Position numbers and translations under genes: made by a program
Source of the DNA: Clostridia bacterium
GTDB taxonomy: Bacteria; Bacillota; Clostridia; Oscillospirales; Butyricicoccaceae
Reading direction: 5' to 3'
Length of the DNA: 54,040 bases
Assembly (NCBI GenBank): GCA_017394205.1
Contig: JAFOPS010000052.1
Location: forward strand, 1-54,040
In this document: positions 41,750 to 50,263 of the stretch, one piece after another
Numbering within the stretch: position 1 is the stretch's first letter
Layout: every line of letters starts with the position of its first letter
The notes under the pieces: model-generated
The model's input: the letters and a program-made list of their open reading frames with translations, nothing else
Told to the model about the DNA's origin: nothing
Databases searched by the model: none

Positions 41750-42436
41750 ATGGAATATCATCATTTTTTGCAGCTTTCCGTGTTTTCCCGCATCCGGGAG
41801 GAGCATATGCCGGACGTGATCGCCGCCCTGGACGTCCGCACCGCCCGCTTCCCCAAAAATACCGTGGTGCTCCGCACGGGGACCCGCTCCCGCCGCATGG
41901 GCATGGTCCTGTCCGGCAGCGTGACCATCCAGCGTTTGGACTATCTGGGCAACCGGTGGCTGCTGGGGCTGAGCGAGCGGGGCGAGATCTTCGGCGAGAC
42001 CTACGCCCTCATCTCCCGCGAGCCCATGATGGTGGACGTGGTGGCCAACGAGGACTGCGAAATCCTGTATATGGACCTCAGCGGGATCTTTTCGCCCGAG
42101 CTGGCAAAGAAGCCCTGGTACGCGCCGCTCTTGCAGTCGCTTCTTTATATCACCGCCGATAAAAATCTGGAGCTGTCGCTCCACAGCTTCCACACCTTTC
42201 CCAAGACCGTGCGCGGAAGACTTCTGTCCTATTTCAAGACCCAGACGCTCCATACGGGGAAAACTGAGTTCGACATCCCTCTCAACCGCCAGCAGCTTGC
42301 CGATTATCTGAATCTGGACCGCAGCGCCCTGTCCAACGAGCTGTGCAAAATGCGCGACGAGGGGCTGCTCTCCTTTCACAAAAGCCATTTCCGCCTGACG
42401 CCCGCCGGCGTGGCCGGCCTGCCCACGGAGGAATAA
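41750..42436 (+). CDS. Crp/Fnr-family transcriptional regulator
   Basis: A 228-residue protein. The N-terminal cyclic-nucleotide-type sensor domain (about 20-145) has no cysteine cluster for an iron-sulphur centre, so a classical Fnr mechanism is unlikely. The single Cys near 104 is isolated. The C-terminal winged HTH (about 165-220) contains NRQQLADYLNLDRSALSNEL. The ligand is unknown. It sits across from a ferredoxin gene, with a palindrome just after its own promoter, and may control both. GGGG before the ATG is a weak ribosome site. Confidence 0.9.
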   Translation: MEYHHFLQLSVFSRIREEHMPDVIAALDVRTARFPKNTVVLRTGTRSRRMGMVLSGSVTIQRLDYLGNRWLLGLSERGEIFGETYALISREPMMVDVVANEDCEILYMDLSGIFSPELAKKPWYAPLLQSLLYITADKNLELSLHSFHTFPKTVRGRLLSYFKTQTLHTGKTEFDIPLNRQQLADYLNLDRSALSNELCKMRDEGLLSFHKSHFRLTPAGVAGLPTEE

Positions 42437-42441
42437 AAAAC

Positions 42442-42464
42442 CGCCCGCTGCAGCGCAGCGGGCG
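42442..42464. terminator. bidirectional terminator between the regulator and rnc
   Basis: CGCCCGCTG pairs with CAGCGGGCG around CAGCG. A-rich sequence on one side and TGTTTTT on the other serve both converging genes. It marks the right edge of the accessory block. Confidence 0.85.
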
Positions 42465-42482
42465 ACGTGTTTTTCATGCTTA

Positions 42483-43163
42483 TCATACCTGTCCCATCAG
42501 CTCCAGCGCCGCTTTGGCGGCGGCCTGCTCAGCCAGCTTTTTGCTGTGACCGCTGCCCTCTGCCAAAACGTTGCTGTTGATGAGCACCTCCATGACGAAG
42601 ACCTTGTTATGGTCGGGGCCGCTCTCTTCCTTCAGCCGGTACGAGAGCACCTCCTCGTGATTCTTCTGCACGATCTCCTGCAGGGTGGTCTTATAATCCA
42701 TGGTGCTGTGGCTCTTTACGATGGCGGCCGCCTTCTCCTTGATAAAATCCAAAATAAATCCCCGGGCCGCCTCCATGCCGCCGTCCAAATAAACGGCCGC
42801 CAGAACGGCCTCAGTCGCGTCTGCCAGCACCGACGGGCGCTTATCCCCGCCGCCGGCGCGCTCGCCCCGGCCCAGAAGCAGCCTGCTGCCCAGATCGATC
42901 CGGCAGGCAAACTCATAAAGCGAGCCCTCGCAGACAATGGCCGCCCGCAGCTTGGTCAGCTCGCCCTCGGGCAGGGAGCGGTATTCGGAATAGAGATACC
43001 GGGCGCAGATCAGCCCCAAAACGCTGTCGCCCAAAAACTCCAGCCGCTCGTTGCTGCGAACGCCCTTTTCCCGGTTTTCGTTGGCATATGAGCTGTGGGT
43101 CAGCGCGTTTTTCAGCAGCGCCGGGTCCCGAAACGTATAGCCGCAATGGGGAAAATCCGCCAC
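42483..43163 (-). CDS. rnc: ribonuclease III
   Basis: A 226-residue double-strand-specific endonuclease for rRNA and mRNA processing. The catalytic NERLEFLGDSVL motif and DATEAVLAAVYLDGG (second acidic set) are in the N-terminal domain. The C-terminal dsRNA-binding domain ends GSGHSKKLAEQAAAKAALEL. The start is a GTG at 43163 with AAGGAGGG about 8 bases upstream; the frame is open further but without a ribosome site. It lies 69 bases after acpP, with a hairpin in the gap. Confidence 0.95.
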   Translation of the reverse strand: MADFPHCGYTFRDPALLKNALTHSSYANENREKGVRSNERLEFLGDSVLGLICARYLYSEYRSLPEGELTKLRAAIVCEGSLYEFACRIDLGSRLLLGRGERAGGGDKRPSVLADATEAVLAAVYLDGGMEAARGFILDFIKEKAAAIVKSHSTMDYKTTLQEIVQKNHEEVLSYRLKEESGPDHNKVFVMEVLINSNVLAEGSGHSKKLAEQAAAKAALELMGQV

Positions 43164-43194
43164 GCGCCGTCCCTCCTTTCCTCTTCGAAAAGAA

Positions 43195-43219
43195 GCGGCC
43201 CTGCCGCCGGCAGGGCCGC
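43195..43219 (-). terminator. acpP-rnc intergenic hairpin, possible attenuator
   Basis: GCGGCCCTGC (43195-43204) pairs with GCAGGGCCGC (43210-43219) around 5 bases. On the minus strand CTTCTTTT follows, a mediocre T-run, so it probably reduces rather than ends transcription into rnc. Confidence 0.6.
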
Positions 43220-43232
43220 GATTGGTCAATGC

Positions 43233-43463
43233 TTACAGCCGATCGGAAATATAGCCCACCACGTCGCCCACGGTTTTCAGCGACTCCAGTGCGTTTTCCT
43301 CAACTTCGCCGATGTCGAAGGTCTCTTCCACGGCCATCATCAGCTCCATCAGGTCGATGGAATCCGCATCCAGATCTTCCACAAAGTTGGTATCCATGGT
43401 GATCGCGTCTTCCTCAACGCTGAATTGATCTGCCATCAGCTTCCGCAGTTTCTCAAAGACCAT
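43233..43463 (-). CDS. acpP: acyl carrier protein
   Basis: A 76-residue acidic protein carrying fatty-acid intermediates on phosphopantetheine. The attachment serine lies in DLDADSIDLMEL, where the canonical DSL is DSI. It has the usual four-helix pattern. AGGAGG about nine bases upstream sets the ATG. It has its own promoter between plsX and itself, allowing ACP to be made in excess of PlsX. Confidence 0.96.
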   Translation of the reverse strand: MVFEKLRKLMADQFSVEEDAITMDTNFVEDLDADSIDLMELMMAVEETFDIGEVEENALESLKTVGDVVGYISDRL

Positions 43464-43515
43464 TGAATCGTTCCTCCTGATTGAAATGTGTTTGCGTTCC
43501 TTGCTTTCGTCTGCG

Positions 43516-43544
43516 ATTATAGCAGAGCTGTTTCCGCTTGTAAA
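43516..43544 (-). promoter_or_regulatory. promoter of acpP-rnc
   Basis: Minus strand TTTACA (43544-43539), 17-bp spacer, TATAAT (43521-43516), about 52 bases before the acpP ATG. Confidence 0.85.
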
Positions 43545-43557
43545 GCGGTTTTTTTAA

Positions 43558-44583
43558 TTATTTTTCATCTTTTTCCGGACCAACGGTCATGAAGGCGATG
43601 TTTTCCTCCACCTGAGAGATGAAGCCGCTGTGGGCGAACAAAATGCACTGCTCCACGGAATTGCAGATGGCCGTGGCGTCAGACGAGCCGTGGGCCTTGA
43701 AGACGGGCTTGGAGATGCCCATCAGCGGCGCGCCGCCCACGGATTTGTAATCCATTTTCTCTTTCAGGGCCGTCAGCCCGGGCTTGAGCACCAGCGCCGC
43801 CAGCTTGGAAAGCGTGCCCGCCGTGAGGATGTTCTTGATCTCCTTCATCAAAAAGCCCGCCGTGCCCTCTACGCTTTTGAGCAGCACGTTGCCGGTGAAG
43901 CCGTCGCACACCAGCACGTCAGCCTCTCCCGCCAGCACGTCGCGGCCCTCGAGATTGCCGATGAAGCGGATGCGTCCCTCGTCGGCGGCCTGCTGCAGCA
44001 AAAGATAGGTCTCTTTCCGCAGCGGATCGCCCTTGCCGGCCTCGGTGCCGTTGTTCACCAGCGCCACGCGGGGCTGCTCGACGCCCTGCTGGGTCTTCAT
44101 GAAGAAATAACCCATATAGGCAAATTGCAGCAGATATTCCGGCGTACACTCGGCGTTGGCGCCGCAATCCATCAAAAGCGCCTTTTTGCCCGTTTTCTGC
44201 GGCAAAAGGATGCCCAGCGCGGCCCGGCGGATGCCCTTGATCCGCTTCGTCACCAGCGTGGCGCCGGTAAGGAGCGCGCCGGTGGAGCCGGCGGAGATCA
44301 GCGCGTCGGCCTCGCCGTCGGCCACCATCCGCAGACCTACGCTCATGCTGGAATCCTTCTTCTGCCGCACGGCGGTGGAGGGCTTATCCTCCATGGTGAT
44401 GACCTCGGTGGTGGGGACCACGGTGATGTGATCCTTCTCCCGTCCGCGCAGGATGCTCTCCACCTGCGCCCGGTCGCCGGTGAGAATGATGTCGCAGCCG
44501 TAGCGCTGCGCCGCAAGCACGGCGCCCTCAACGGGGGCCTGCGGGGCGTTGTCGCCGCCCATGGCGTCGATGACGATCTTCAT
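43558..44583 (-). CDS. plsX: phosphate acyltransferase PlsX
   Basis: A 341-residue enzyme that makes acyl-phosphate from acyl-ACP, the first step of phospholipid synthesis with PlsY. The signature MKIVIDAMGGDNAPQAPVEG opens the protein, and DGFTGNVLLKSVEG is also seen. Its ATG overlaps the trmFO stop (ATGA), and the ribosome site lies in the last codons of trmFO. acpP follows 94 bases later. Confidence 0.96.
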   Translation of the reverse strand: MKIVIDAMGGDNAPQAPVEGAVLAAQRYGCDIILTGDRAQVESILRGREKDHITVVPTTEVITMEDKPSTAVRQKKDSSMSVGLRMVADGEADALISAGSTGALLTGATLVTKRIKGIRRAALGILLPQKTGKKALLMDCGANAECTPEYLLQFAYMGYFFMKTQQGVEQPRVALVNNGTEAGKGDPLRKETYLLLQQAADEGRIRFIGNLEGRDVLAGEADVLVCDGFTGNVLLKSVEGTAGFLMKEIKNILTAGTLSKLAALVLKPGLTALKEKMDYKSVGGAPLMGISKPVFKAHGSSDATAICNSVEQCILFAHSGFISQVEENIAFMTVGPEKDEK

Positions 44584-45899
44584 TCGATCCCCTCCCTGAT
44601 CTGTTCCCGCAGACCGTCCAGCAGCGTAAGCGATCGCTGGGCGACGGCGGTATAGCGTTCCCGCTTGCCCCGGACACGGGTATCAAGCGGCTTGATGATG
44701 CCGAAATTGATGTTCATGGGGTCAAAGCGGCTTTCCGGCTCCCGGCTGACGTGGCGCATCAAAGCGCCCAGCGCCGTTTCTGCCGGGAAATCCAAAAGCG
44801 GCTGTCCCTTGACCTGGCGGGCAAGATTGAGCCCGCAGCACAGGCCTGAGGCCGTGCTTTCGATATATCCCTCCACGCCGGTGATCTGCCCGGCAAAATA
44901 GAGCTCCTCCCGGCCGATCACCCGGTAAAATCCGTCCAGCCGGCCCGGCGAGCGAAGGAAGCTGTTGCGGTGCATGGTGCCGTAGCGATAGTATTCCGCG
45001 TTTTTCAGCGCGGGGATCATGCCGAAGACCCGCTTTTGCTCGGGGTACATCAGATGCGTCTGAAAGCCCACGATGTTGAAGGCGGTCTTTTCCGCGTTGT
45101 CGGCCCGGAGCTGCACCACGGCGTAGGGGCGCTCGCCGGTGCGGGGATCCTTCAGACCCACCGGCTTCATGGGTCCGAAGCGGAGAGTGTCCTCCCCTCT
45201 GCGGGCCATGACCTCCACCGGCATACACCCCTCGAACACGGCCTTGTCCTCAAAGCCGTGGACGGGGGCCTCCTGCGCGGTGCGAAGCTGCTCCACAAAG
45301 GCAAGGTATTCTTCTTTGTTCATGGGGCAGTTGATGTAGTCCGCCGTCCCCTTATCGTAGCGGGAGGCGAAATAGGCCTTGTCCATGTCGATGCTTTCAA
45401 AGCTGACGATGGGAGCCGCGGCATCGTAAAAATGCAGGGGCTCGCCGCCGAACAGGGCGTCGATGCTCTCTGCCAGAGGGCCTTCGGTGAGCGGGCCCGT
45501 GGCGATGATGCAATATCCCCCCGGGATCTCGTCCACCCGGCCCGGCTTTACGGTGATGCGGGGGTGGGAACGGATCTTCCGCGTCACATAGGCGGAAAAC
45601 GCCTCCCGATCCACCGCCAGCGCGCCGCCAGCCGGGACGGCGGTGGCGTCGGCCGCCTCCATGATCAGGCTGCCGCAGCGGCGCAGCTCCTCCTTGAGCA
45701 GGCCGGGCGCCGTGGACAGCGCCGCGCCCCGCAGAGAATTGGAGCACACCAGCTCGGCAAAATCCGCCGAATGATGCGCGGGCGTCTGCTGGGCGGGCTT
45801 CATCTCACAAAGCGTCACGGCAACGCCCCGCAGGGCAAGCTGCCACGCCGCCTCCGAGCCCGCCAGCCCCGCGCCTACCACGGTGACCGGGCCGCTCAT
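44580..45899 (-). CDS. trmFO: methylenetetrahydrofolate-tRNA (uracil-54) methyltransferase TrmFO
   Basis: A 439-residue folate- and FAD-dependent enzyme that makes m5U54 in the tRNA T-loop, the Gram-positive alternative to TrmA. The N-terminal dinucleotide fold VVGAGLAGSEAAWQLA and the family stretch ELVCSNSLRG are present; TGVEGYIESTASG is the second FAD-contacting region. Four-base ATGA overlaps join it to topA upstream and plsX downstream. Confidence 0.96.
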   Translation of the reverse strand: MSGPVTVVGAGLAGSEAAWQLALRGVAVTLCEMKPAQQTPAHHSADFAELVCSNSLRGAALSTAPGLLKEELRRCGSLIMEAADATAVPAGGALAVDREAFSAYVTRKIRSHPRITVKPGRVDEIPGGYCIIATGPLTEGPLAESIDALFGGEPLHFYDAAAPIVSFESIDMDKAYFASRYDKGTADYINCPMNKEEYLAFVEQLRTAQEAPVHGFEDKAVFEGCMPVEVMARRGEDTLRFGPMKPVGLKDPRTGERPYAVVQLRADNAEKTAFNIVGFQTHLMYPEQKRVFGMIPALKNAEYYRYGTMHRNSFLRSPGRLDGFYRVIGREELYFAGQITGVEGYIESTASGLCCGLNLARQVKGQPLLDFPAETALGALMRHVSREPESRFDPMNINFGIIKPLDTRVRGKRERYTAVAQRSLTLLDGLREQIREGIE

Positions 45900-48151
45900 T
45901 GCGCCTTCTCCGCCTTTTTCGCGGCGGTCTTTTTGGCAGCCGCCGTTTTAGCCGCCGTCTTTTTGGCGGGAGCCTTTTTCGCAGCGGTTTTTTTCGCGGC
46001 GGTCTTTGCCGTTTTCTTCACGGTCTTCTCCGGCTGATCCGCCGCTGCCGCTTCCGCTTTTTTGCGCCCGCGGGTGGCGATAGGCTCCGACCAGCCGCAA
46101 TCGGGCTTGTGGCACAGATATCTCTTGTCTTCTTTGGTATAATGGCGGAACACCACGCCGCCGCAATTGGGGCAGACCTTTTTGGTGGGGCTGTCCCAGG
46201 TCATGAAATCACACTCGGGATTGTGCTCGCAGCCATAGTAATAATAACCGCTCTTGGACTTTTTCTTCAGAAGGCGGCCGCCGCACTTGGGACAGGCGAC
46301 GCCGGTATCCTGGGTGATCGGCTTGGTGTTTTTGCACTCGGGATAGCCCGGACAGGCCAAAAACTTGCCGAAACGGCCGTTCTTGATCACCATCTTCCGG
46401 CCGCACAGCTCGCAGACCTCATCGCTTTCTTCATCCGGGACCTTGATGCGCTTTTTCTCCAGGTCGATCTCGGCCTGCTTGAGCTCGGCGTCAAAGCCGT
46501 GATAGAAATCCGCCAGGATCCTGCGGTAATCCTCCTGGCCCGATTCCACCCGGTCCAGTTGCTCTTCCATGGAGGAGGTGAACTGCACATCCACGATGTC
46601 GTGGAACTTGTCGATCATCAGATCGGTCACCGCCTCGCCCAGATTGGTGGGCTTGAGGGCGCGGCCCTCCTTGGCGACGTATTCCCGATCCAGGATCACG
46701 GAGATGGTCGGCGCATAGGTGCTGGGACGGCCAACGCCCTTTTCCTCCATCGCCTTGATCAGCGAGGCTTCGGTGTATCGGGCGGGCGGCTGGGTGAAGT
46801 GCTGCCGGGGGTCGATCCCCTTGTATTCCGGCGCATCGCCCGCCTGAAGCTTGGGCAGCGGCGCGCTCTCCTCATCCTTGGCCTCGTCGGTGCTTTCTTC
46901 ATACAGGGCCAAAAAGCCGGAAAATGCCACGCTCTGGCCGCCGGCGCGGAAGATCCATTTGTCACAGGAGATATCCGCCGAAACGGTATCCAGCACGGCG
47001 TCGCTCATCTGGCAGGCGATAAACCGGCTCCAGATCAGCTTATACAGGCGATACTGGTCGGGCGTCAGGCTGCGGCGGATCTGATCGGGCTCTAAAAACG
47101 CGTCGGCGGGACGGATGGCCTCGTGTGCGTCCTGCGCGGTCTTCTTGGTGTGGAAGACCCGGGCCCGGGCGGGCTTGTATTCGCTTCCAAAGCGGCCGTC
47201 GATAAACCGTCTTGCGGCTGCCAGCGCCTCGTCGGCGATGCGCAGCGAGTCGGTACGCATATAGGTGATCAGACCGGTAACGCCGTGTTCCTCCAGCTCC
47301 ACACCCTCATAAAGCTCCTGCGCCACCGCCATGGTGCGCTTGGCTGTCATGCCCAGCTTTCGGGATGCCTCCTGCTGCAGGGTCGAGGTGGTGAAGGGCG
47401 GCGCGGGCTGGCGCTTTTTCTTGGCGTTCTTGACCGACTCCACCAGGTAGGACTTTCCCCGGAGCTCGTCCAGGATCACGTTGACGGCGGCCTCGTCGGG
47501 GAGCTCCCGCTTCCCCTTCCGATCGCCGAAGAAATGCGCAACGAAGTCCTTGCCCTCCTGGCAAAGGGTCACGTCGATGCTCCAGTATTCCTGGGGGACA
47601 AAGGCGCGGATCTCCCGCTCCCGGTCCACCACCATGCGGGTGACAACGCTCTGCACGCGCCCTGCGGACAGACCGGTGCGCACCTTGCGCCACAAAAACG
47701 GCGACAGCTTATAGCCCACGATGCGGTCGAGGATGCGCCGCGCCTGCTGGGCGTCCACCAGATCCATATCGATCCGGCGGGGATGCTTGATGGCCTCGGT
47801 GACGGCGGTTTTGGTGATCTCGTTGAAGGTGACCCGCTGCGTCTTGCTCCCGTCCAGCGCCAAAAGCTGCTGGAGATGCCAGGATATGGCCTCGCCCTCC
47901 CGGTCGGGGTCGGTTGCCAGATAGACGAAATCGGCGCTGTCCGCCGCCGTCTTCAGCTCGCTGATGATTTTGTCCTTGCCGTCGATGGGGATATACGTGG
48001 GCTTGAAGTCGTGCTCCACGTCCACGCCCATCTCTTTTTTCGGAAGGTCCCGCAAATGGCCCATGGAGGCCTTGACCTGATAACCCGCCCCCAGATATTT
48101 GGTGATGGTCTTTGCCTTGGCGGGAGATTCCACGATAAGAAGTTTTGCCAT
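45896..48151 (-). CDS. topA: DNA topoisomerase I
   Basis: A 751-residue type IA topoisomerase that relaxes negative supercoils. A TOPRIM domain starts LLIVESPAKAKTI. The active-site tyrosine is Y297 in GLITYMRTDS. Three C-terminal zinc ribbons are seen (CELCGRK..., CPKCGGR..., CPNCGGV...). The last 45 residues are a low-complexity Lys/Ala tail (AAKKTAAKKAPAKKTAAK), probably a nonspecific DNA-binding arm. It lies 22 bases after dprA, the usual Firmicutes order. Confidence 0.97.
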   Translation of the reverse strand: MAKLLIVESPAKAKTITKYLGAGYQVKASMGHLRDLPKKEMGVDVEHDFKPTYIPIDGKDKIISELKTAADSADFVYLATDPDREGEAISWHLQQLLALDGSKTQRVTFNEITKTAVTEAIKHPRRIDMDLVDAQQARRILDRIVGYKLSPFLWRKVRTGLSAGRVQSVVTRMVVDREREIRAFVPQEYWSIDVTLCQEGKDFVAHFFGDRKGKRELPDEAAVNVILDELRGKSYLVESVKNAKKKRQPAPPFTTSTLQQEASRKLGMTAKRTMAVAQELYEGVELEEHGVTGLITYMRTDSLRIADEALAAARRFIDGRFGSEYKPARARVFHTKKTAQDAHEAIRPADAFLEPDQIRRSLTPDQYRLYKLIWSRFIACQMSDAVLDTVSADISCDKWIFRAGGQSVAFSGFLALYEESTDEAKDEESAPLPKLQAGDAPEYKGIDPRQHFTQPPARYTEASLIKAMEEKGVGRPSTYAPTISVILDREYVAKEGRALKPTNLGEAVTDLMIDKFHDIVDVQFTSSMEEQLDRVESGQEDYRRILADFYHGFDAELKQAEIDLEKKRIKVPDEESDEVCELCGRKMVIKNGRFGKFLACPGYPECKNTKPITQDTGVACPKCGGRLLKKKSKSGYYYYGCEHNPECDFMTWDSPTKKVCPNCGGVVFRHYTKEDKRYLCHKPDCGWSEPIATRGRKKAEAAAADQPEKTVKKTAKTAAKKTAAKKAPAKKTAAKTAAAKKTAAKKAEKAQ

Positions 48152-48173
48152 GTAGTTCCTCCGTTCGGTCGTT

Positions 48174-49319
48174 TCAGATCCGTTCGTAATATTGTCCCGG
48201 CAATTGCCGTAAATATCCCTTTAATTCCAGCAGCGTCAGCTTTCCCATCAAAACGCCCGCCGGGATGCCTGTGCGGCGGCTGATCTCGTCCAGATGCACG
48301 ATGCCGTCGATGGCGTCCAGTACCGGGTCGCCCGTTTCAGCCGGGCGCGTTTCCTCCGCCCGCGCAAAAGACGGCGCCTGCGCAGGCTGCGTCCGCCGCG
48401 TTGCCGTTTTCACGGTTCGTGCAGGTGCTTCGGCGGCTGTAAAGCCGTATTGACGCAGGATATCCTCCGCCGATCGAACCAGCTGCGCGCCGCCGGCGAT
48501 GAGCTCGTTGCAGCCCTCGCTGGCCGGCGCATCCACGCCGCCCGGGACGGCAAACACGTCCCGGCCCTGCTCCAGCGCAAGAGAAGCGGTGATCAGCGAA
48601 CCGGATTTTTTCGGCGCCTCCGCCACCAGCACGCCCAGACACAGGCCGCTGATGATCCGGTTGCGCCGCACGAACGAGGCGCGAAAGTTTTTCGCCCCCG
48701 GCGGATATTCGCTGACGGCGGCGCCGTGATACAGGATATCCCGCAAAAGCGCCGCGTTTTCGGCGGGATAACATTTGTCGATGGCCGTTCCGAAGACGGC
48801 GACGGTGGGCGTTTCGCCCCGAAGCGCGCCCCGGTGCCCGGCGGAATCGATGCCCGCCGCCATGCCCGAGACCACGCACACCCCGTTTTGGCTGAGATGA
48901 AAGGCGATCTTTTCCGCGTTGATCAGACCGTAAGGCGTGGCCTTGCGCTGTCCTACCACGGCTATGGCGGGGATCGCATTGAGGTCGGGCAGCGTCCCCC
49001 GGACATAGAGCGCCAGCGGCGGATCGTAGATCTCCTTCAGCCGGGCGGGATAGGCCGCGTCGGTGACGGAAAGAATGAAAACATCCAACCTGCGGCAGCG
49101 CTCAATGATGCGGCATGCCGGAGCAAGGCTGCGCGTTTCGAGCCGCTGACGCTCGCGCGCGTCAAAGCGGCAAAGCTTCGCAAGCTCCTCCGTCGGCGTC
49201 TGATACACCGCCTCCGCCGAGCCGAAATGCTCCAGCAGGCGCAGGGCCTTGGCAGGTGGAATGGCGGCCGTTTCCTTCATCCAGAGCAGGCATTGCAGCT
49301 CCCGTTCTGTCCCGTTCAT
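48174..49319 (-). CDS. dprA: DNA-processing protein DprA/Smf
   Basis: A 381-residue protein that loads RecA on single-stranded DNA taken up in transformation. The Rossmann-like core shows AVVGQRKATPYG, VVSGMAAGIDSAGH, and the late EAPKKSGSLITASLALEQGRD. The C-terminal winged-helix (DprA_WH-like) follows a Pro/Ala-rich linker (about 300-325). The ATG at 49319 overlaps the stop of the methyltransferase gene (ATGA); the longer frame upstream lies inside that gene. Confidence 0.94.
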   Translation of the reverse strand: MNGTERELQCLLWMKETAAIPPAKALRLLEHFGSAEAVYQTPTEELAKLCRFDARERQRLETRSLAPACRIIERCRRLDVFILSVTDAAYPARLKEIYDPPLALYVRGTLPDLNAIPAIAVVGQRKATPYGLINAEKIAFHLSQNGVCVVSGMAAGIDSAGHRGALRGETPTVAVFGTAIDKCYPAENAALLRDILYHGAAVSEYPPGAKNFRASFVRRNRIISGLCLGVLVAEAPKKSGSLITASLALEQGRDVFAVPGGVDAPASEGCNELIAGGAQLVRSAEDILRQYGFTAAEAPARTVKTATRRTQPAQAPSFARAEETRPAETGDPVLDAIDGIVHLDEISRRTGIPAGVLMGKLTLLELKGYLRQLPGQYYERI

Positions 49320-50062
49320 CGGCTCATCTCCCACATGATGATCCCGGCGGCCACGCCGGCATTCAGCGATTCGGCGCTTTGGATGGGAATGATCACGCTG
49401 CCGCGGCACAGGTCTTTTACCGCCGCGGAGACGCCGTGGGCTTCGTTGCCCACCACCACGCAGGACCGGTGAAGATCGACCCCGGTGACGGAGCGGCTGC
49501 CCTCATCCAGCGCCGCCGCATAAAGCGGCAGATCAAGCTTTTTCATGGTCTCCCGCAGCTGCTGCGCGCTCAGACGGAACAAGCGCACACGGAACAGACT
49601 CCCCATGGCAGACCGCACGACCTTGGGGCTGTAAGGATCCGCACAGTCGCCCAGCAGGATCACGCCGTCGATGCCGAAGGCGTCGGCCGTGCGCAAAACG
49701 GTGCCGAGATTGCCGGGATCGCGCAGCTCATCCAGCGCCAGAAACCGCGTTCCGCCGACGATCCCGGACACTTCGGGGATGGGAAGGGTGAACACCACGC
49801 CCTGGGGCGCGGGCACGTCGCTGAGCTTTTGCAGCACCGGCTCGGTCACCGGTATCACCGGGCAGTCCAGCGGCGGAAGACGGTTTTCCTGCCCTTGCAG
49901 ACAAAAGACCTGCCGGGGCATGCGGCCGCTGCGCAGCGCTTCGTCCAAAAGGGTGAATCCTTCACAGACAAAAAGCCCCGCTTCCCGTCGCTTTTTCCCG
50001 GATGCCGACAGCGCGCAGACCGATTTGACCTGCGGATTGTCCCGGCTGGTGATCGTAAACAC
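49316..50062 (-). CDS. TrmH/SpoU-family RNA 2'-O-methyltransferase
   Basis: A 248-residue knotted methyltransferase. An N-terminal substrate-binding domain (about 1-95) is followed by the SPOUT core with motif 1 DPGNLGTVLRTADAFG, motif 2 VVVGNEAHGVS and motif 3 IPIQSAESLNAGVAAGI. Members methylate rRNA or tRNA ribose; which nucleotide is not clear. It is first of a five-gene coupled series (this gene, dprA, topA, trmFO, plsX) and has a good promoter about 70 bases upstream. Confidence 0.9.
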   Translation of the reverse strand: MFTITSRDNPQVKSVCALSASGKKRREAGLFVCEGFTLLDEALRSGRMPRQVFCLQGQENRLPPLDCPVIPVTEPVLQKLSDVPAPQGVVFTLPIPEVSGIVGGTRFLALDELRDPGNLGTVLRTADAFGIDGVILLGDCADPYSPKVVRSAMGSLFRVRLFRLSAQQLRETMKKLDLPLYAAALDEGSRSVTGVDLHRSCVVVGNEAHGVSAAVKDLCRGSVIIPIQSAESLNAGVAAGIIMWEMSR

Positions 50063-50132
50063 GCGCGTCCTCTCCCTTCCGTATCAAGCCGGCAGACTCA
50101 GTCACAAGGGTCCTTTTCCGACCATGGGATAT

Positions 50133-50161
50133 AGTATAGCGCAAAAAAAACGGCTTTGCAA
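50133..50161 (-). promoter_or_regulatory. promoter of the methyltransferase-dprA-topA-trmFO-plsX series
   Basis: Minus strand TTGCAA (50161-50156), 17-bp spacer, TATACT (50138-50133). Confidence 0.8.
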
Positions 50162-50216
50162 GGTTTTTTCGGCGCATCACCTATTAAATATAGCGATAAT
50201 GCGTTTTCACAAAAAA

Positions 50217-50243
50217 GATCCCCGGCCGCACGGGCCGGGGATC
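50217..50243 (-). terminator. terminator of the aquaporin gene
   Basis: GATCCCCGGCC pairs with GGCCGGGGATC around a short loop; the minus strand continues TTTTTTG. It is 20 bases after the aquaporin stop. Confidence 0.9.
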
Positions 50244-50263
50244 GGGATGGATCCGCGTTTTGC

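Noticed and set aside
43534..43554. Hairpin CCGCTT/AAGCGG followed by TTTTTTT on the plus strand
   Set aside because: It looks like a plus-strand terminator, but no plus-strand gene is present. The same bases hold the acpP -35 box, which is the better explanation.
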